From Dehalococcoidia bacterium UBA1328 (GTDB lineage: Bacteria > Chloroflexota > Dehalococcoidia > Lucifugimonadales > Lucifugimonadaceae): a stretch of DNA of 64,000 bases. The stretch lies in NCBI GenBank assembly GCA_002306815.1, contig DBTA01000062.1, positions 18,330 through 82,329 of the forward strand, given 5' to 3'. Shown piece by piece: positions 24,560 to 33,319 of the stretch. The translations under genes were made by a program, and so were the position numbers. Numbering within the stretch: the first letter of the stretch is position 1; each line of letters starts with the position of its first letter. The notes under the pieces were generated by a model. The model saw only the letters and a program-made list of their open reading frames with translations. It searched no databases and had not been told where the DNA came from.

Positions 24560-25520
24560 CACCGGTCGATCCGGAATTCTCGGATTCGGCGGTGAACCCG
24601 CCGCGATTGAAGTTTCTCCTATGTCAGAGGGAAGCGCGGATTACGATGATGAATTTGAGGATTCAACGGAGTATTTAGAGGCTTCTGGATCTGGTTCAAA
24701 CGAGAATGACGGCGAATCTGAAGAAAGATCTTCTGGCGGTCGCGGACGTGGTCGCAACCGAGACCATCGTCGAGGTCGCGGACGTGGTGTCCGATCTCGA
24801 AACAACCGCAATGCTCGTGACGGCGACGAGGTTGAACATGTGGAAGCCGAAGAGCCAAAGACTGAAGCCGTTGATCGTGACGAGAAACAAGAGGAACAAC
24901 GTTCATCACTAGGTAGCCGAGTTCGCCGTGGTTCCCGAGGTGGACGCGGTCGAGGCCGTGGCCGCAATGGTCGAAGTAAAAACAATGACGCCGCAGTCGA
25001 ACAGAATTACTCCGAGGATCGCAAGGATCAAGAGGAACCTCGACCGATCGTACGTGAAAAGGACGAAGAGGCAGAGCAGCTGGTATCCGAGCTTCTGGAT
25101 TACTTCCTCGGTGCAATGGGCGTTGTTGCCGAAACGTATATTCGTGACGACGACGAAGACGGTTCTCTGACTTTCGAAATCGAAGGTCAAGATGCTGGAC
25201 TGCTGATCGGACGCCGAGGCGAAACTCTGCAGGCGCTCCAGTTCATTATTCGAATGGTCACCAACCGACAGCTCGGTCGCAAGGCGTACGTGGTCATCGA
25301 TATCGAAGACTATCGAGAGCGACGCATTCAGATGATTCGACGTATTGCACGTCGAACGGCTGGACGAGTGGCGTCAAGTGGTAGAGAAGACAGCCTTGAT
25401 CCGATGTCTCCGGCGGAACGGCGAATCGTTCACATGGCACTCGCCAATAATCCTGAAGTTCACACCGAATCCGAAGGTGAAGGCAGCCAGCGAAGGGTAG
25501 TCATATTTCCGAACGATTAG
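24453..25520 (+). CDS. jag: RNA-binding protein Jag/KhpB (Jag-N, KH, R3H)
   Basis: A 355-residue protein. Jag-N is residues about 1-55 (FSGKTVDEATEIALAELG, GRSGILGFGGEPA). A very charged low-complexity linker of about 140 residues with repeated GRGR and SRNNR stretches follows. Then come the KH-type domain (GQDAGLLIGRRGETLQALQFI) and R3H (DPMSPAERRIVHMAL). KhpB binds RNA and influences division and cell wall synthesis in Gram-positives. I chose the ATG at 24453 because Jag-N begins there and AGAGGA precedes it. The frame is open 46 codons further upstream, inside yidC. Partner khpA is not in the window. Confidence 0.93.
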   Translation: MTRARKFSGKTVDEATEIALAELGAELEDVEIRVINTGRSGILGFGGEPAAIEVSPMSEGSADYDDEFEDSTEYLEASGSGSNENDGESEERSSGGRGRGRNRDHRRGRGRGVRSRNNRNARDGDEVEHVEAEEPKTEAVDRDEKQEEQRSSLGSRVRRGSRGGRGRGRGRNGRSKNNDAAVEQNYSEDRKDQEEPRPIVREKDEEAEQLVSELLDYFLGAMGVVAETYIRDDDEDGSLTFEIEGQDAGLLIGRRGETLQALQFIIRMVTNRQLGRKAYVVIDIEDYRERRIQMIRRIARRTAGRVASSGREDSLDPMSPAERRIVHMALANNPEVHTESEGEGSQRRVVIFPND

Positions 25521-25555
25521 TTCGAGACGATCTCACCTTTCACTCCGAAACCCAG

Positions 25556-25590
25556 AGAACCCGGGTCAGAATTGGCTCGGGTTCTTTTTA
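25556..25590 (+). terminator. Intrinsic terminator after jag
   Basis: AGAACCCG (25556-25563) pairs with CGGGTTCT (25578-25585) and the stem runs straight into a T-tract. It ends the rpmH-rnpA-yidD-yidC-jag transcription unit 36 bases after the jag stop codon. Confidence 0.88.
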
Positions 25591-25679
25591 GTAATACGGA
25601 AGAACATAACTCGTGACAGATTGAGTGCTGGTATCGTCTCCAGTTCCGATTACCGCCGCTATAAGTCATTAGAGAAAGC

Positions 25680-26522
25680 ATGACAGCACCTGAATTTGTA
25701 GCCATAGGCCACTTGTCGTTCGATGTGAATATCGTCGATAACGGCTCTCCGAGCAGCCATATTCCTGGCGGTGCAGTGGCGTATGGTGCTTTGACAGCTC
25801 AGAAACATGGTTTGGCTACGGGAGTGATTAGTTCAGTCGGGGATGACTACCCTGCAAACCTGATACTTAAGGGAATAGATTTTCGACGAGTCGAAAGTGA
25901 ACACACGGCGTCGTTCGCCAACTACTACGACGTGGGGCAACGAACTCAAGTTCTCATGGCATCAGGGAGCCGAATTCCGCAAAGTTCAATTCCAGAAGAC
26001 TGGGTTAACCCGAAAATTTTATTTGCAGGTCCGTTACTTCATGAATTACCGACCGACTGCGTAAATTGGTTCGAGCCGAGGCTTTCATGCTTGGTTCCCT
26101 CGGGGTGGCTCCGGCGATGGGGGCATGATGGAGCGATAACGCACGCTGACATGTTGCCTCCGTTTCGAGGCAAGAAATGGGACATCATCGTAGTGTCAGA
26201 ATCGGAAATCGCCCGTCTGCCGGAGCATCACTTGTTTGATCTTGGTGATGTCATTTGTGTGACTCGCGGAGAAAACGGGTCGAGCATTTGGAATGACGGT
26301 AGCTGGCTCGAAGTACCTGCAGTCGACGCGTCACCGGCTGATTTTACTGGAGCAGGCGACGTTTGGGCGACCAGCTTTAGTATCGCAATGAGCGAAGGCT
26401 CGAGTATCAACGAAGCAGGCCGTTACGCTGCCGCAGCGTCGGCCATTGCTGTTGAAGCAATCGGACTGAGTGGATGTTCCACGCGGGATCAAGTAATCCG
26501 TCGGTTGAATACGGTTGGCTAA
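25680..26522 (+). CDS. PfkB/ribokinase-family sugar kinase
   Basis: A 280-residue kinase. It shows the N-terminal GHLSFDVNIV, the sugar-binding GGAVAYGALTAQKHG, and the second PfkB signature DFTGAGDVWATSFSIAM (about residues 220-236) with the catalytic Asp in GAGD. The family phosphorylates sugars, nucleosides or inositol with ATP; the protein is slightly short (ribokinase is about 310) and the substrate is not evident. TATAAG (25660-25665) lies about 15 bases before the ATG, implying a very short leader. The 3' end overlaps the convergent thioredoxin-like gene by four bases. Confidence 0.85.
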   Translation: MTAPEFVAIGHLSFDVNIVDNGSPSSHIPGGAVAYGALTAQKHGLATGVISSVGDDYPANLILKGIDFRRVESEHTASFANYYDVGQRTQVLMASGSRIPQSSIPEDWVNPKILFAGPLLHELPTDCVNWFEPRLSCLVPSGWLRRWGHDGAITHADMLPPFRGKKWDIIVVSESEIARLPEHHLFDLGDVICVTRGENGSSIWNDGSWLEVPAVDASPADFTGAGDVWATSFSIAMSEGSSINEAGRYAAAASAIAVEAIGLSGCSTRDQVIRRLNTVG

Positions 26523-27004
26523 GCCGCTTTGAGCGCGTCTAACGCAGCGACTTTGTCCAAAAGACGACCAGATTGTCTCCAGAGCACCTCGCCATCTCGT
26601 CCGATCACGAGAAATGTTGGGGTTATAAAAGCTCTGTAGTCTCGGACGAGATTCGAAGAAATCGGGTCTTGCACGTTTAGTTTGAGCACCTGTACTTCTT
26701 CGTTCAGTTCACCCTCAAGACTCTTAACAACGGGCTGGGACGCAAGACACGCGGCGCATGAGTTTGAGAAAAACTCGACGAAAACCGGACTACCCGAAGT
26801 GATAACCGCTTGTGCTTCTGCCGAGCTTTCCACGGTGCTTTCGCCGGGTTGCAATGACAGCACTATGAGAAACGCAATTCCGCCTGATGCGCTGTACGTG
26901 ACGATCCGTTTTCGCCAACTTTGTATGGGGAGCACCGCAACTAAAGCCACGATGAACGCGGGAATGGCGATGAAGGCTGAGTGTTGGTTGAAAAATTCGA
27001 TCAA
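26519..27004 (-). CDS. Membrane-anchored thioredoxin-like protein
   Basis: A 161-residue protein with two N-terminal hydrophobic helices (about residues 10-28 and 38-54) and a thioredoxin domain. The active site reads FFSNSCAACLASQPV (CAAC, about residue 90), and the cis-proline loop is ITPTFLV. It is likely a thiol-disulfide oxidoreductase held on the outer face of the membrane, for example in cytochrome c maturation or disulfide repair. No ccm or dsb partner is adjacent. It is convergent with the kinase gene. Confidence 0.82.
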   Translation of the reverse strand: MIEFFNQHSAFIAIPAFIVALVAVLPIQSWRKRIVTYSASGGIAFLIVLSLQPGESTVESSAEAQAVITSGSPVFVEFFSNSCAACLASQPVVKSLEGELNEEVQVLKLNVQDPISSNLVRDYRAFITPTFLVIGRDGEVLWRQSGRLLDKVAALDALKAA

Positions 27005-27140
27005 TGTCCGATCTAGTCCTTAAGCCTGAGATAAGTTGTTGACGTCGATGTTCGTTAGATGCGTCAAGTTAGATTCACCAGATCCAGAATCGACGCTGGA
27101 TCGCCAACAACACTGGCGTAACTAACTTTCGAAGCCTCAA

Positions 27141-27761
27141 TCAGCCAAATGCAGCACCGTTGAGCAAGGCTCCGAGCGAGTATTCCGCCTCCAACGTGCC
27201 GTCTAGATCGAGACGATGCGTGCAGAGGGTCATATGATTGTGGTCGCAAGTGGCCAGGATTTGCTCGAATCTGTCCGACGAAGTGTTTCCGAAAAGGATC
27301 AAAACAGGCAGTACATGCCTGCGCTCTGCCTTAAAGATCGCTGCCTGATACCAAAGTGCCTGCCTGAGGCCTTCAGACCATGAATCAGCTCGTTCGATTT
27401 CGATCACGTGAGTCGGGAATTTCGCGCTGTAGCCGATTAGCAGGTCAGCCCGCTCCTTGCCGGTCCACATTTGCGCTTGTTCAATTACGTTTATTCCTGC
27501 GAGCCTCAGAATTCGCGTCACCTCATCCTGTATCTCAGCTTCAGCCTTTTTCGGAATGCCCTGCGCGGCGTCGAAGCCTTTCATGATGCCGTCTTTCAGC
27601 GTGGCATGCGAAAGGTTGTATTGTGACTCCCATGCCGAGTACAGCGCCGATTTACGGGAGTTGCTTAGTTGTGACCACCCGGCCGCCTCCGCTTCTTTGT
27701 GAACGGTGGTGATGATCATTTCGCGTTGATCACTCGAAAGTTCAGTGAGTGTGCGTGTCAT
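27141..27761 (-). CDS. Putative restriction endonuclease with a D...ExE active site
   Basis: I do not recognise a named family. The 206-residue protein starts in an ATGA overlap with the stop codon of a DNA methyltransferase gene, the usual setting of a type II restriction enzyme. Residues 104-124 contain ERADLLIG and THVIEIERAD, giving Asp106, Glu121 and Glu123. This is a PD-(D/E)xK-like core in which Lys is replaced by Glu, as in BamHI (Asp94, Glu111, Glu113). The QALWYQ helix after it fits the fold. The N-terminal 80 residues are helical and may contact DNA. Nuclease activity and specificity are inference. Confidence 0.6.
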   Translation of the reverse strand: MTRTLTELSSDQREMIITTVHKEAEAAGWSQLSNSRKSALYSAWESQYNLSHATLKDGIMKGFDAAQGIPKKAEAEIQDEVTRILRLAGINVIEQAQMWTGKERADLLIGYSAKFPTHVIEIERADSWSEGLRQALWYQAAIFKAERRHVLPVLILFGNTSSDRFEQILATCDHNHMTLCTHRLDLDGTLEAEYSLGALLNGAAFG

Positions 27762-28711
27762 GACTTCTTGCCCGATGCGCTTTTTGCCGGTGGCTTGAAT
27801 TTTTTCCCAGATCGATGTGAGTCGATACGCTGGTTGGCTAATTCAACGTACTCAGACGATACGTCATACCCAACAAATTTACGACCAGTCTTTACTGCTG
27901 CAAGTGCTGTTGAACCGGTGCCCATGAATGGGTCGAGAACTACCTCGTCGGAAAACGTATAGAGCTCGATGGCTCTACGAGGGAGTTCCTCAGGGAAGGG
28001 AGCAGGATGCCCAACCTGCTTCGCCGATTGTGGAGCGAAATCCCAAACACTCTTCGTGAATTCCAGAAACTCATCGCGGGATATTGTCGGCTCTCGACCG
28101 TTTGTTGGCTTTCTTCCGAAAGGAGGTTTTTGGAAGATTAGTATGTATTCGTGCGTGTCTCGCAATGTTGGGTTCGCAGGGGACATCCAGCTACCCCACG
28201 CAGTTGATGTACCAGCTCCGGCCGACTTATTCCAGATGACCTCACCACGCATGTGAAATCCGGCTTTGGCAGATTCTTGGATGATGTAAGCGTGGAGGGG
28301 GATGTACGGCTTTCGACCGAGATTGGCTACGTTTACGAGAGCTCTGCCGCCGTCGACCAGTGCCCGAAATGTCTCTTGCATCACGTTGCCGATTAAGTTC
28401 AGGTACTCGTCATGCGTTAGGTCATCGTCGTACTCCTTACCTACGTTGTACGGAGGTGACGTGACCATAAGGTGGACCGACCGATCAGGAAGTTCGGTCA
28501 TATGCTCACTGGAATGGTTTATGAAGGAGTCAAGGAACTCCTCAGGAATCGACTGTTCAAACTCGGGTTTCTTGTCGAGACTTTCCCGGTCCACCGGTTG
28601 AAAAGCACGTGCGTAATATTCGGAAGAATCGTGACTGAATCTTCCGTTGGTCCCGAAGGATGAAGTGCTGGTTGGCCGCTGGTTCGGAGCGGCTTTAGAT
28701 CGACGAGGCAT
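27758..28711 (-). CDS. DNA methyltransferase, beta-class (N4-cytosine or N6-adenine)
   Basis: A 317-residue SAM-dependent enzyme. The catalytic motif TSPPYN (residues 84-89) comes before the SAM-binding DPFMGTGST (260-268), the order of class beta. TSPPY favours N4-cytosine methylation, though some N6-adenine enzymes share it. The first 55 residues are Ser-rich and unstructured, and the C-terminus is Lys-rich. The stop codon overlaps the start of the putative endonuclease gene, so the pair forms a likely type II restriction-modification system. Without an active partner it would be an orphan methylase. Confidence 0.9.
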   Translation of the reverse strand: MPRRSKAAPNQRPTSTSSFGTNGRFSHDSSEYYARAFQPVDRESLDKKPEFEQSIPEEFLDSFINHSSEHMTELPDRSVHLMVTSPPYNVGKEYDDDLTHDEYLNLIGNVMQETFRALVDGGRALVNVANLGRKPYIPLHAYIIQESAKAGFHMRGEVIWNKSAGAGTSTAWGSWMSPANPTLRDTHEYILIFQKPPFGRKPTNGREPTISRDEFLEFTKSVWDFAPQSAKQVGHPAPFPEELPRRAIELYTFSDEVVLDPFMGTGSTALAAVKTGRKFVGYDVSSEYVELANQRIDSHRSGKKFKPPAKSASGKKS

Positions 28712-29102
28712 TTGCGTAAGAGGATGCTAGCAGTTGCCGCGCTTTAGCGCGAATATTTTTGATCAATTGGGGGATCGGATTCCTTGATGTGCACGCGAGA
28801 TGTGCTGCGGTACTCTCGTTGCTAAAGCCGGTTAGTAATCACACACGCTTCATGAACCACACACACGACATCCCGTGGAATCGAGGGATCTGTGGTAGGA
28901 GATGGCGAACGATTTCAGTGGAGTGAGCGATGAGCCGTGGGTGGATTTCCAAGTCGCTCGCTCCTCACTCCCCGCAATAACAGGCGTGAGGGGCGTGGAG
29001 GAACGCTGCGCTTCCCCAGCCCATTTGCTTCGCTGGCGCTGCGTTCAGAGATTCAGATTTGCGGAGACTCGGGATTGAAGTTAATGAATAGAAAAACTCT
29101 AA
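28712..29102. other. Intergenic region with an imperfect hairpin
   Basis: About 390 bases hold no convincing gene. ACATCCC (28868-28874) pairs with GGGAT-c-TGT (28885-28893) around a 10-base loop, and a further ACCACA/TGTGGT pair (28856-28861, 28891-28896) can extend or compete with it. GGAGTGA (28919-28925) and TCACTCC (28965-28971) form another inverted repeat. The right part is GC-rich, with CGCT-type runs. It may be an intergenic repeat or a small RNA; a search of the rest of the genome would tell. Confidence 0.45.
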
Positions 29103-31196
29103 CTAATCCGTTGCCTGATCGAGGATGCTGATGAGATCGACGGCGTTCTTGGTATCTTCCTTACCCTTGGCGGTGATACCTTCATCGAACATTTGGATAC
29201 AGAACGGGCAAGAAACGGCAACCGTTTCGGCGTCGGTTTCAAGGAACTGATCAGTTCGGAGGTGATTGACTCGATCGCCTTCCTCTTCCATCCACATCCG
29301 ACCACCGCCAGCACCACAGCAGAACGAACGTTCCTGGTTGCGATCCATCTCGACGAAGTTCAATCCCGGTATCGAGCTCATAATTTCCCGAGGGGCACCA
29401 AACTCATCGTTGTGCCGACCTAGGTAACAAGAATCGTGGTACGTTATTGTTCCGATCTTTCCAATACCCGCTTCGTTCGGTTTCAGTTTGCCTTCTTTGA
29501 GCAGCTCACCAACAAACGCTGTGTAGTGAATCACATCGTAATTGCCACCAAGTTGCGGGTACTCGTTCTTGATCGTATTGAAGCAGTGTGGGCATGTCGT
29601 GATGATCTTCTTGACGTCATACCGCTTGAACGTTTCCATATTCGTTTCAGCCTGCATCTGGAAGAGGTATTCGTTTCCGAGTCGGCGCGCCGGATCGCCT
29701 GAGCAGGTTTCCTCATCGCCGAGGACTGCGAACTCAACACCTGCCTTCCTCAGCACTGAAGCCATAGATCGAGTCGTGTCGACTCCCCGCTGAACGAGCG
29801 CACCTGAACATCCGACCCAGAATAGAGCCTCTGATTCAGGTTTCTCTGCGAGTGTTGGAATGTCGAGACCTTCCATCCATGAAGTACGAGTGAGAGTCGT
29901 ACCTCTCCATGGATGGCCGCGCTGCTCAATCGATTGCAAAGCAGACTGCGCCGTGTCAGGTGTACTCGCCTCTTCCAGAGTCAGGAATCGCCGCATGTCG
30001 ACGATTGAATCAATGTGGTTTATCTCCACGGGACAGGCATCGAGGCATGCAGCACAGGTGAGACAACTCCACAGTACGTCATCACCAATAGAGTCATGAA
30101 CCATTGATGTTGTTGGTTCGGGCGCTGTTTTTCCTTCGGGTGTACCGAGAATTACAGGGGCACGTTCCTCCATGTACCCCCGCATTCCCTGTATTAGCGC
30201 ACGCGGTGAAAGCGGCTTTCCTGAAGTCCACGCAGGACAGGCGTCCTGACATCTTCCGCAGTTGGTGCAAGCGTCGAAACTCATTGCCTGAGTCCACTGT
30301 AAATCTGGTAAGTCTTTGGCGCCAAACGTTTTGAGCGTCTCGAAATCGCCCATGGGCTTTAGAGCACCTCTTGGACGATCGAGGGTTCGGTAGTACCAGT
30401 TCATTGGGCTCACAATCATGTGAGCAAATCTAGAGAACCGAGCTGCGGTGTAGATGATCGCAGAAACGAAAATGGCGGCGTGTAGCCACCACATGAAGGC
30501 GTGCGTGGTTTCGAGTGAAGCAGTGGTTAGTCCAGCTTCCAGAAGGGCCTTGGCGAGTACCCATCCGATCGGCGACCATACAGCTACAGATTCGTCGAAG
30601 TATGGCGAAGCAGGGTTCAGCTCCGTCGCACCAATACGCATGCCTTCCACGAGAAAACCAGTGACAATCAATCCGAAAAGGAAGCTGAGGACGATTCCAT
30701 CGTCGAGCGCGGTGTTGAGTCGACCCGGTCGTATCACGTAGCGTCGCCAGGCTGCCATGCTCAAGCCGATTGTTGCGAGTCCACCGCCAAAAACGTCCCA
30801 GACAAATGCGAGAGGCACTCGCACATGAGCCGTCGGCCAAATCCAGTCGAGATATTCTTCGGCGTTGAATTCGAAAGCAGCGATTGTCGTGGCGATCAGG
30901 AGAATCGTGAATCCCCAGAAGATCGAGAAATGCATGATCCCGGGGTAGAGGTCGCGTTTTCGCACGAACTGCTTATGAGCGAACAGACCGAGAGCGATTA
31001 AAGCGAGAAACGCTTTCCACCGGTCAGAGCTCGGTCCCAGTTCAACATTAGCTCCGGCTGTGTGCCACATTTGCCATCGCCGTCGCAACGCGTAGGCAAT
31101 CGATGCCAGTGCTATCGGTGCTATCAGGTATACGAGGGCACCGGCGAATGGATAGCCGATGTTCCAAAATTCTGTTCTACCCGGGAATTCAGACAT
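29103..31196 (-). CDS. Membrane iron-sulfur oxidoreductase (NarI-like membrane domain, two 4Fe-4S motifs, two CCG domains)
   Basis: A 697-residue protein. The first 270 residues contain about six membrane segments with spaced histidines, like the cytochrome b subunit NarI or HdrE. Two ferredoxin motifs follow: CTNCGRCQDACP (about residue 310) and CLTCAACLDACP (about 375). The C-terminal part has HdrD-type cysteine-rich domains: VGCSGALVQRG with CPHCF, then HDSCYLGRHN, SFCCGAGGGRMW and CPFCIQM. Relatives link a cytoplasmic electron carrier, often ETF or a flavin dehydrogenase, to the quinone pool. ETF genes are not adjacent here. It is a plausible membrane partner for fatty acid or lactate oxidation. 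Confidence 0.9.
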   Translation of the reverse strand: MSEFPGRTEFWNIGYPFAGALVYLIAPIALASIAYALRRRWQMWHTAGANVELGPSSDRWKAFLALIALGLFAHKQFVRKRDLYPGIMHFSIFWGFTILLIATTIAAFEFNAEEYLDWIWPTAHVRVPLAFVWDVFGGGLATIGLSMAAWRRYVIRPGRLNTALDDGIVLSFLFGLIVTGFLVEGMRIGATELNPASPYFDESVAVWSPIGWVLAKALLEAGLTTASLETTHAFMWWLHAAIFVSAIIYTAARFSRFAHMIVSPMNWYYRTLDRPRGALKPMGDFETLKTFGAKDLPDLQWTQAMSFDACTNCGRCQDACPAWTSGKPLSPRALIQGMRGYMEERAPVILGTPEGKTAPEPTTSMVHDSIGDDVLWSCLTCAACLDACPVEINHIDSIVDMRRFLTLEEASTPDTAQSALQSIEQRGHPWRGTTLTRTSWMEGLDIPTLAEKPESEALFWVGCSGALVQRGVDTTRSMASVLRKAGVEFAVLGDEETCSGDPARRLGNEYLFQMQAETNMETFKRYDVKKIITTCPHCFNTIKNEYPQLGGNYDVIHYTAFVGELLKEGKLKPNEAGIGKIGTITYHDSCYLGRHNDEFGAPREIMSSIPGLNFVEMDRNQERSFCCGAGGGRMWMEEEGDRVNHLRTDQFLETDAETVAVSCPFCIQMFDEGITAKGKEDTKNAVDLISILDQATD

Positions 31197-31326
31197 TACC
31201 TCAACGTGTCCTGATTGCTGTAAATGTTCGATATGGCGATTGAATTACGGCAGTGTACAAATTGCCAGCACTGAGCACGATACCGAAATAGTTACAGTGA
31301 AGGGAAATGTGGTGCACTCGTGTTCG

Positions 31327-32328
31327 CTAGTTGACGAGGCGCGTCCACATTAGAACCGACGAACCCATGATTAACCACAGGAAGATGTTCACCAAAAGAG
31401 GCTTATCTCGAATCACAACCTCTTCAGGCGTTTCGCCTACAGCTTTTACGTGGATCAGATATAGATACCGCAGCACGCCATATGCCACGAACGGGATCGT
31501 CAACATCATCGAGTGGTTGCTGGGAACGTTCGCTTCCGACACACCGGTACCAAACGTGTAGAGGGTGTACGAAATGAGGGTTGCTGTGGCAACTACGGTG
31601 ATCAGGTTGTCGAGAAGCGGAATCGAGTACTCACTGAGGATCGAACGCTGCGCTTCCGAGTTGTCGCCAGCGATATAAATTTCGTTTCTCCTCTTTGACA
31701 AAGCTATGAACAGTGCGCCCAGAGCTGTAACTACGTATAGCCAGGGTGAAATTGTGAGATCCAGCTCAATGGGAGCGCCGTGTTGCTCGATTATTGTGTG
31801 GTCAATTGCAATGGATCCGGCGACAGCTCGCAGCACGAAGCCTGATGAAACCGCCATAACGTCGACCAGCACGATGTTCTTGAGCCACCAGCTATAAGTA
31901 ACGTTCACTGTCAGATAAACGGCGGAAGTCAGAACCATCGGTATCGAAATCACCGCTGATGCCGCCAGTGCCCCGACGATCATTAATACAGAAATTCCGT
32001 ACGCCCACGGGATCGAGATCCTTCCGGCGGCAATTGGGCGGAAACGCTTTCGCGGGTGTGATCGATCTTTTTCTAAGTCGACAGCATCATTGATGAAGTA
32101 GATCGATGCAGAAAGAAGTACAAAAATCCCCAGCGCAGCAAAAGCTCGTCCTACGATTACCGCCATTCCGACAATGTCGTCAGCGCTGTACCAGATATTG
32201 ATTGTGAAGAAGAGAGGGACCAGAACGAGACCGTTCTTAATCATCTGGCGAGGGCGTGATTCGTGGAAGATTGCCTTTAAACTCGGAACCCGCGCTACCT
32301 GAATTGTGACTTCCTGTTCAACCGCCAT
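31327..32328 (-). CDS. UbiA-family prenyltransferase (decaprenyl-phosphate phosphoribosyltransferase type)
   Basis: A 333-residue membrane protein with about nine segments. The N-terminal SRPRQMIKNGLVLVPLFF and the Mg-diphosphate motif NDAVDLEKDRSHPRKRFRP match enzymes that join 5-phosphoribosyl diphosphate to decaprenyl phosphate, the first step towards polyprenyl-arabinose in mycobacteria. Neighbouring epimerase genes (DprE1/2) are absent. On its strand TATCAT ends seven bases before the ATG, so the mRNA may be leaderless. A quinone or heme prenyltransferase is a less likely alternative. Confidence 0.85.
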   Translation of the reverse strand: MAVEQEVTIQVARVPSLKAIFHESRPRQMIKNGLVLVPLFFTINIWYSADDIVGMAVIVGRAFAALGIFVLLSASIYFINDAVDLEKDRSHPRKRFRPIAAGRISIPWAYGISVLMIVGALAASAVISIPMVLTSAVYLTVNVTYSWWLKNIVLVDVMAVSSGFVLRAVAGSIAIDHTIIEQHGAPIELDLTISPWLYVVTALGALFIALSKRRNEIYIAGDNSEAQRSILSEYSIPLLDNLITVVATATLISYTLYTFGTGVSEANVPSNHSMMLTIPFVAYGVLRYLYLIHVKAVGETPEEVVIRDKPLLVNIFLWLIMGSSVLMWTRLVN

Positions 32329-32395
32329 ATAGGCGATGATAGGTGTTACAGGATTTTGGGGTCAATTCGAGCTCCGACGTTTATCGCCGTAAATA

Positions 32396-33142
32396 ATGCC
32401 GACCAACACTAAAAAACGACTCGATCAACTCATTGTTGACCGGGGTATGGCTCCCGATGTGAAAGAAGCGGCCGCGCTTGTGATGGCTGGAAAAGTTTCT
32501 TTGCCTGGGGAAAAACGAGCACCAACCCCAGGTTTGCAGTTGCGAGACGACGCGGAGATAGACGTATCCCCTGAACAGCGATTTGTCTCTCGTGGAGGAT
32601 GGAAACTGCAAAAAGCGCTAGATCACTTTGAAATTGATGTGACTGACGCCGTGTGCCTCGATGTGGGTGCATCAACAGGCGGCTTCACGGATTGCCTACT
32701 CCAGGCTGGAGTGTCACGGGTTTATGCGGTCGACACTGGGCGTGGTCAGCTACACCAGAAATTGAGAGACGACTCTCGTGTCGTGAACATGGAACGGCGC
32801 AATCTAGCTGATGGACTTGGGCTTCCCGAGGGAGTTGACGTTGTCGTCGCCGACGTTTCGTTTACCTCTCTGACTAGAGTGCTTCCTGATGCACTCGAAC
32901 AGTTGACCGGCGGCGGAGTAGCGATTGTTTTACTAAAACCGCAGTTCGAGGCGAAAAAGTTGGAGGTTCCGCGAGGTGGTGTCGTCACGGAATCACCAGT
33001 ACACGCCGCAGTGATCGGAAGATTCGTGAGGTGGGCAACCGAGTCAAAAATCCGCATTCGCAATCTCACCAGTTCAGGGATACTCGGCGACAAGGGAAAT
33101 CTAGAATTTCTGCTACACCTAGAAGTAACTTCTCAATCGTAG
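32396..33142 (+). CDS. tlyA: TlyA-family rRNA methyltransferase
   Basis: A 248-residue protein. An S4 RNA-binding domain (residues about 5-65, RLDQLIVDRGMAPDVKEAAALVMAGKV) precedes an FtsJ-like methyltransferase domain with the SAM loop CLDVGASTGGFTDCLLQAG and VVVADVSFTSL. TlyA makes 2'-O-methylcytidine in 16S and 23S rRNA and affects sensitivity to capreomycin; some relatives are called hemolysins. The conserved Lys in LLKPQFEA is present. It is divergent from the UbiA gene, with a 67-base gap. Confidence 0.92.
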   Translation: MPTNTKKRLDQLIVDRGMAPDVKEAAALVMAGKVSLPGEKRAPTPGLQLRDDAEIDVSPEQRFVSRGGWKLQKALDHFEIDVTDAVCLDVGASTGGFTDCLLQAGVSRVYAVDTGRGQLHQKLRDDSRVVNMERRNLADGLGLPEGVDVVVADVSFTSLTRVLPDALEQLTGGGVAIVLLKPQFEAKKLEVPRGGVVTESPVHAAVIGRFVRWATESKIRIRNLTSSGILGDKGNLEFLLHLEVTSQS

Positions 33143-33156
33143 AGCAAATCGGGTTG

Positions 33157-33199
33157 GATCAGGCTCTTACAGCCTGGTCTTCGCGTTGACCGGGTCAAC
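33157..33199. promoter_or_regulatory. Two adjacent inverted repeats between tlyA and purF
   Basis: GATCAGGCT (33157-33165) and AGCCTGGTC (33171-33179) make a 9-bp stem with one G-U pair. GTTGACC and GGTCAAC (33185-33199) form a perfect repeat around one base. The first may help end tlyA transcription, although T-rich sequence is lacking. The second looks like a dimer-binding operator 120 bases before purF. Assignment to purine control is a guess. Confidence 0.35.
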
Positions 33200-33319
33200 C
33201 AGTGACCGATAAGATCAATGACTCAGTCGCCGTCATTTCTTGGAGCTGCTCGGTGCATCTGATCTTCTGTTCGCAGACTGGCGTTCGAAGAACTGGTTGA
33301 GTCGATCGAATTATTCTCT

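Noticed and set aside
24619..25116. A 165-codon minus-strand frame opposite jag
   Set aside because: It mirrors the Arg/Gly repeats of the jag linker. The codon pattern and protein motifs support jag on the plus strand.
29322..29333. A perfect LexA-type palindrome GAACGAACGTTC
   Set aside because: It lies deep inside the coding part of the membrane iron-sulfur oxidoreductase, with no start codon or promoter near, so it is probably chance.
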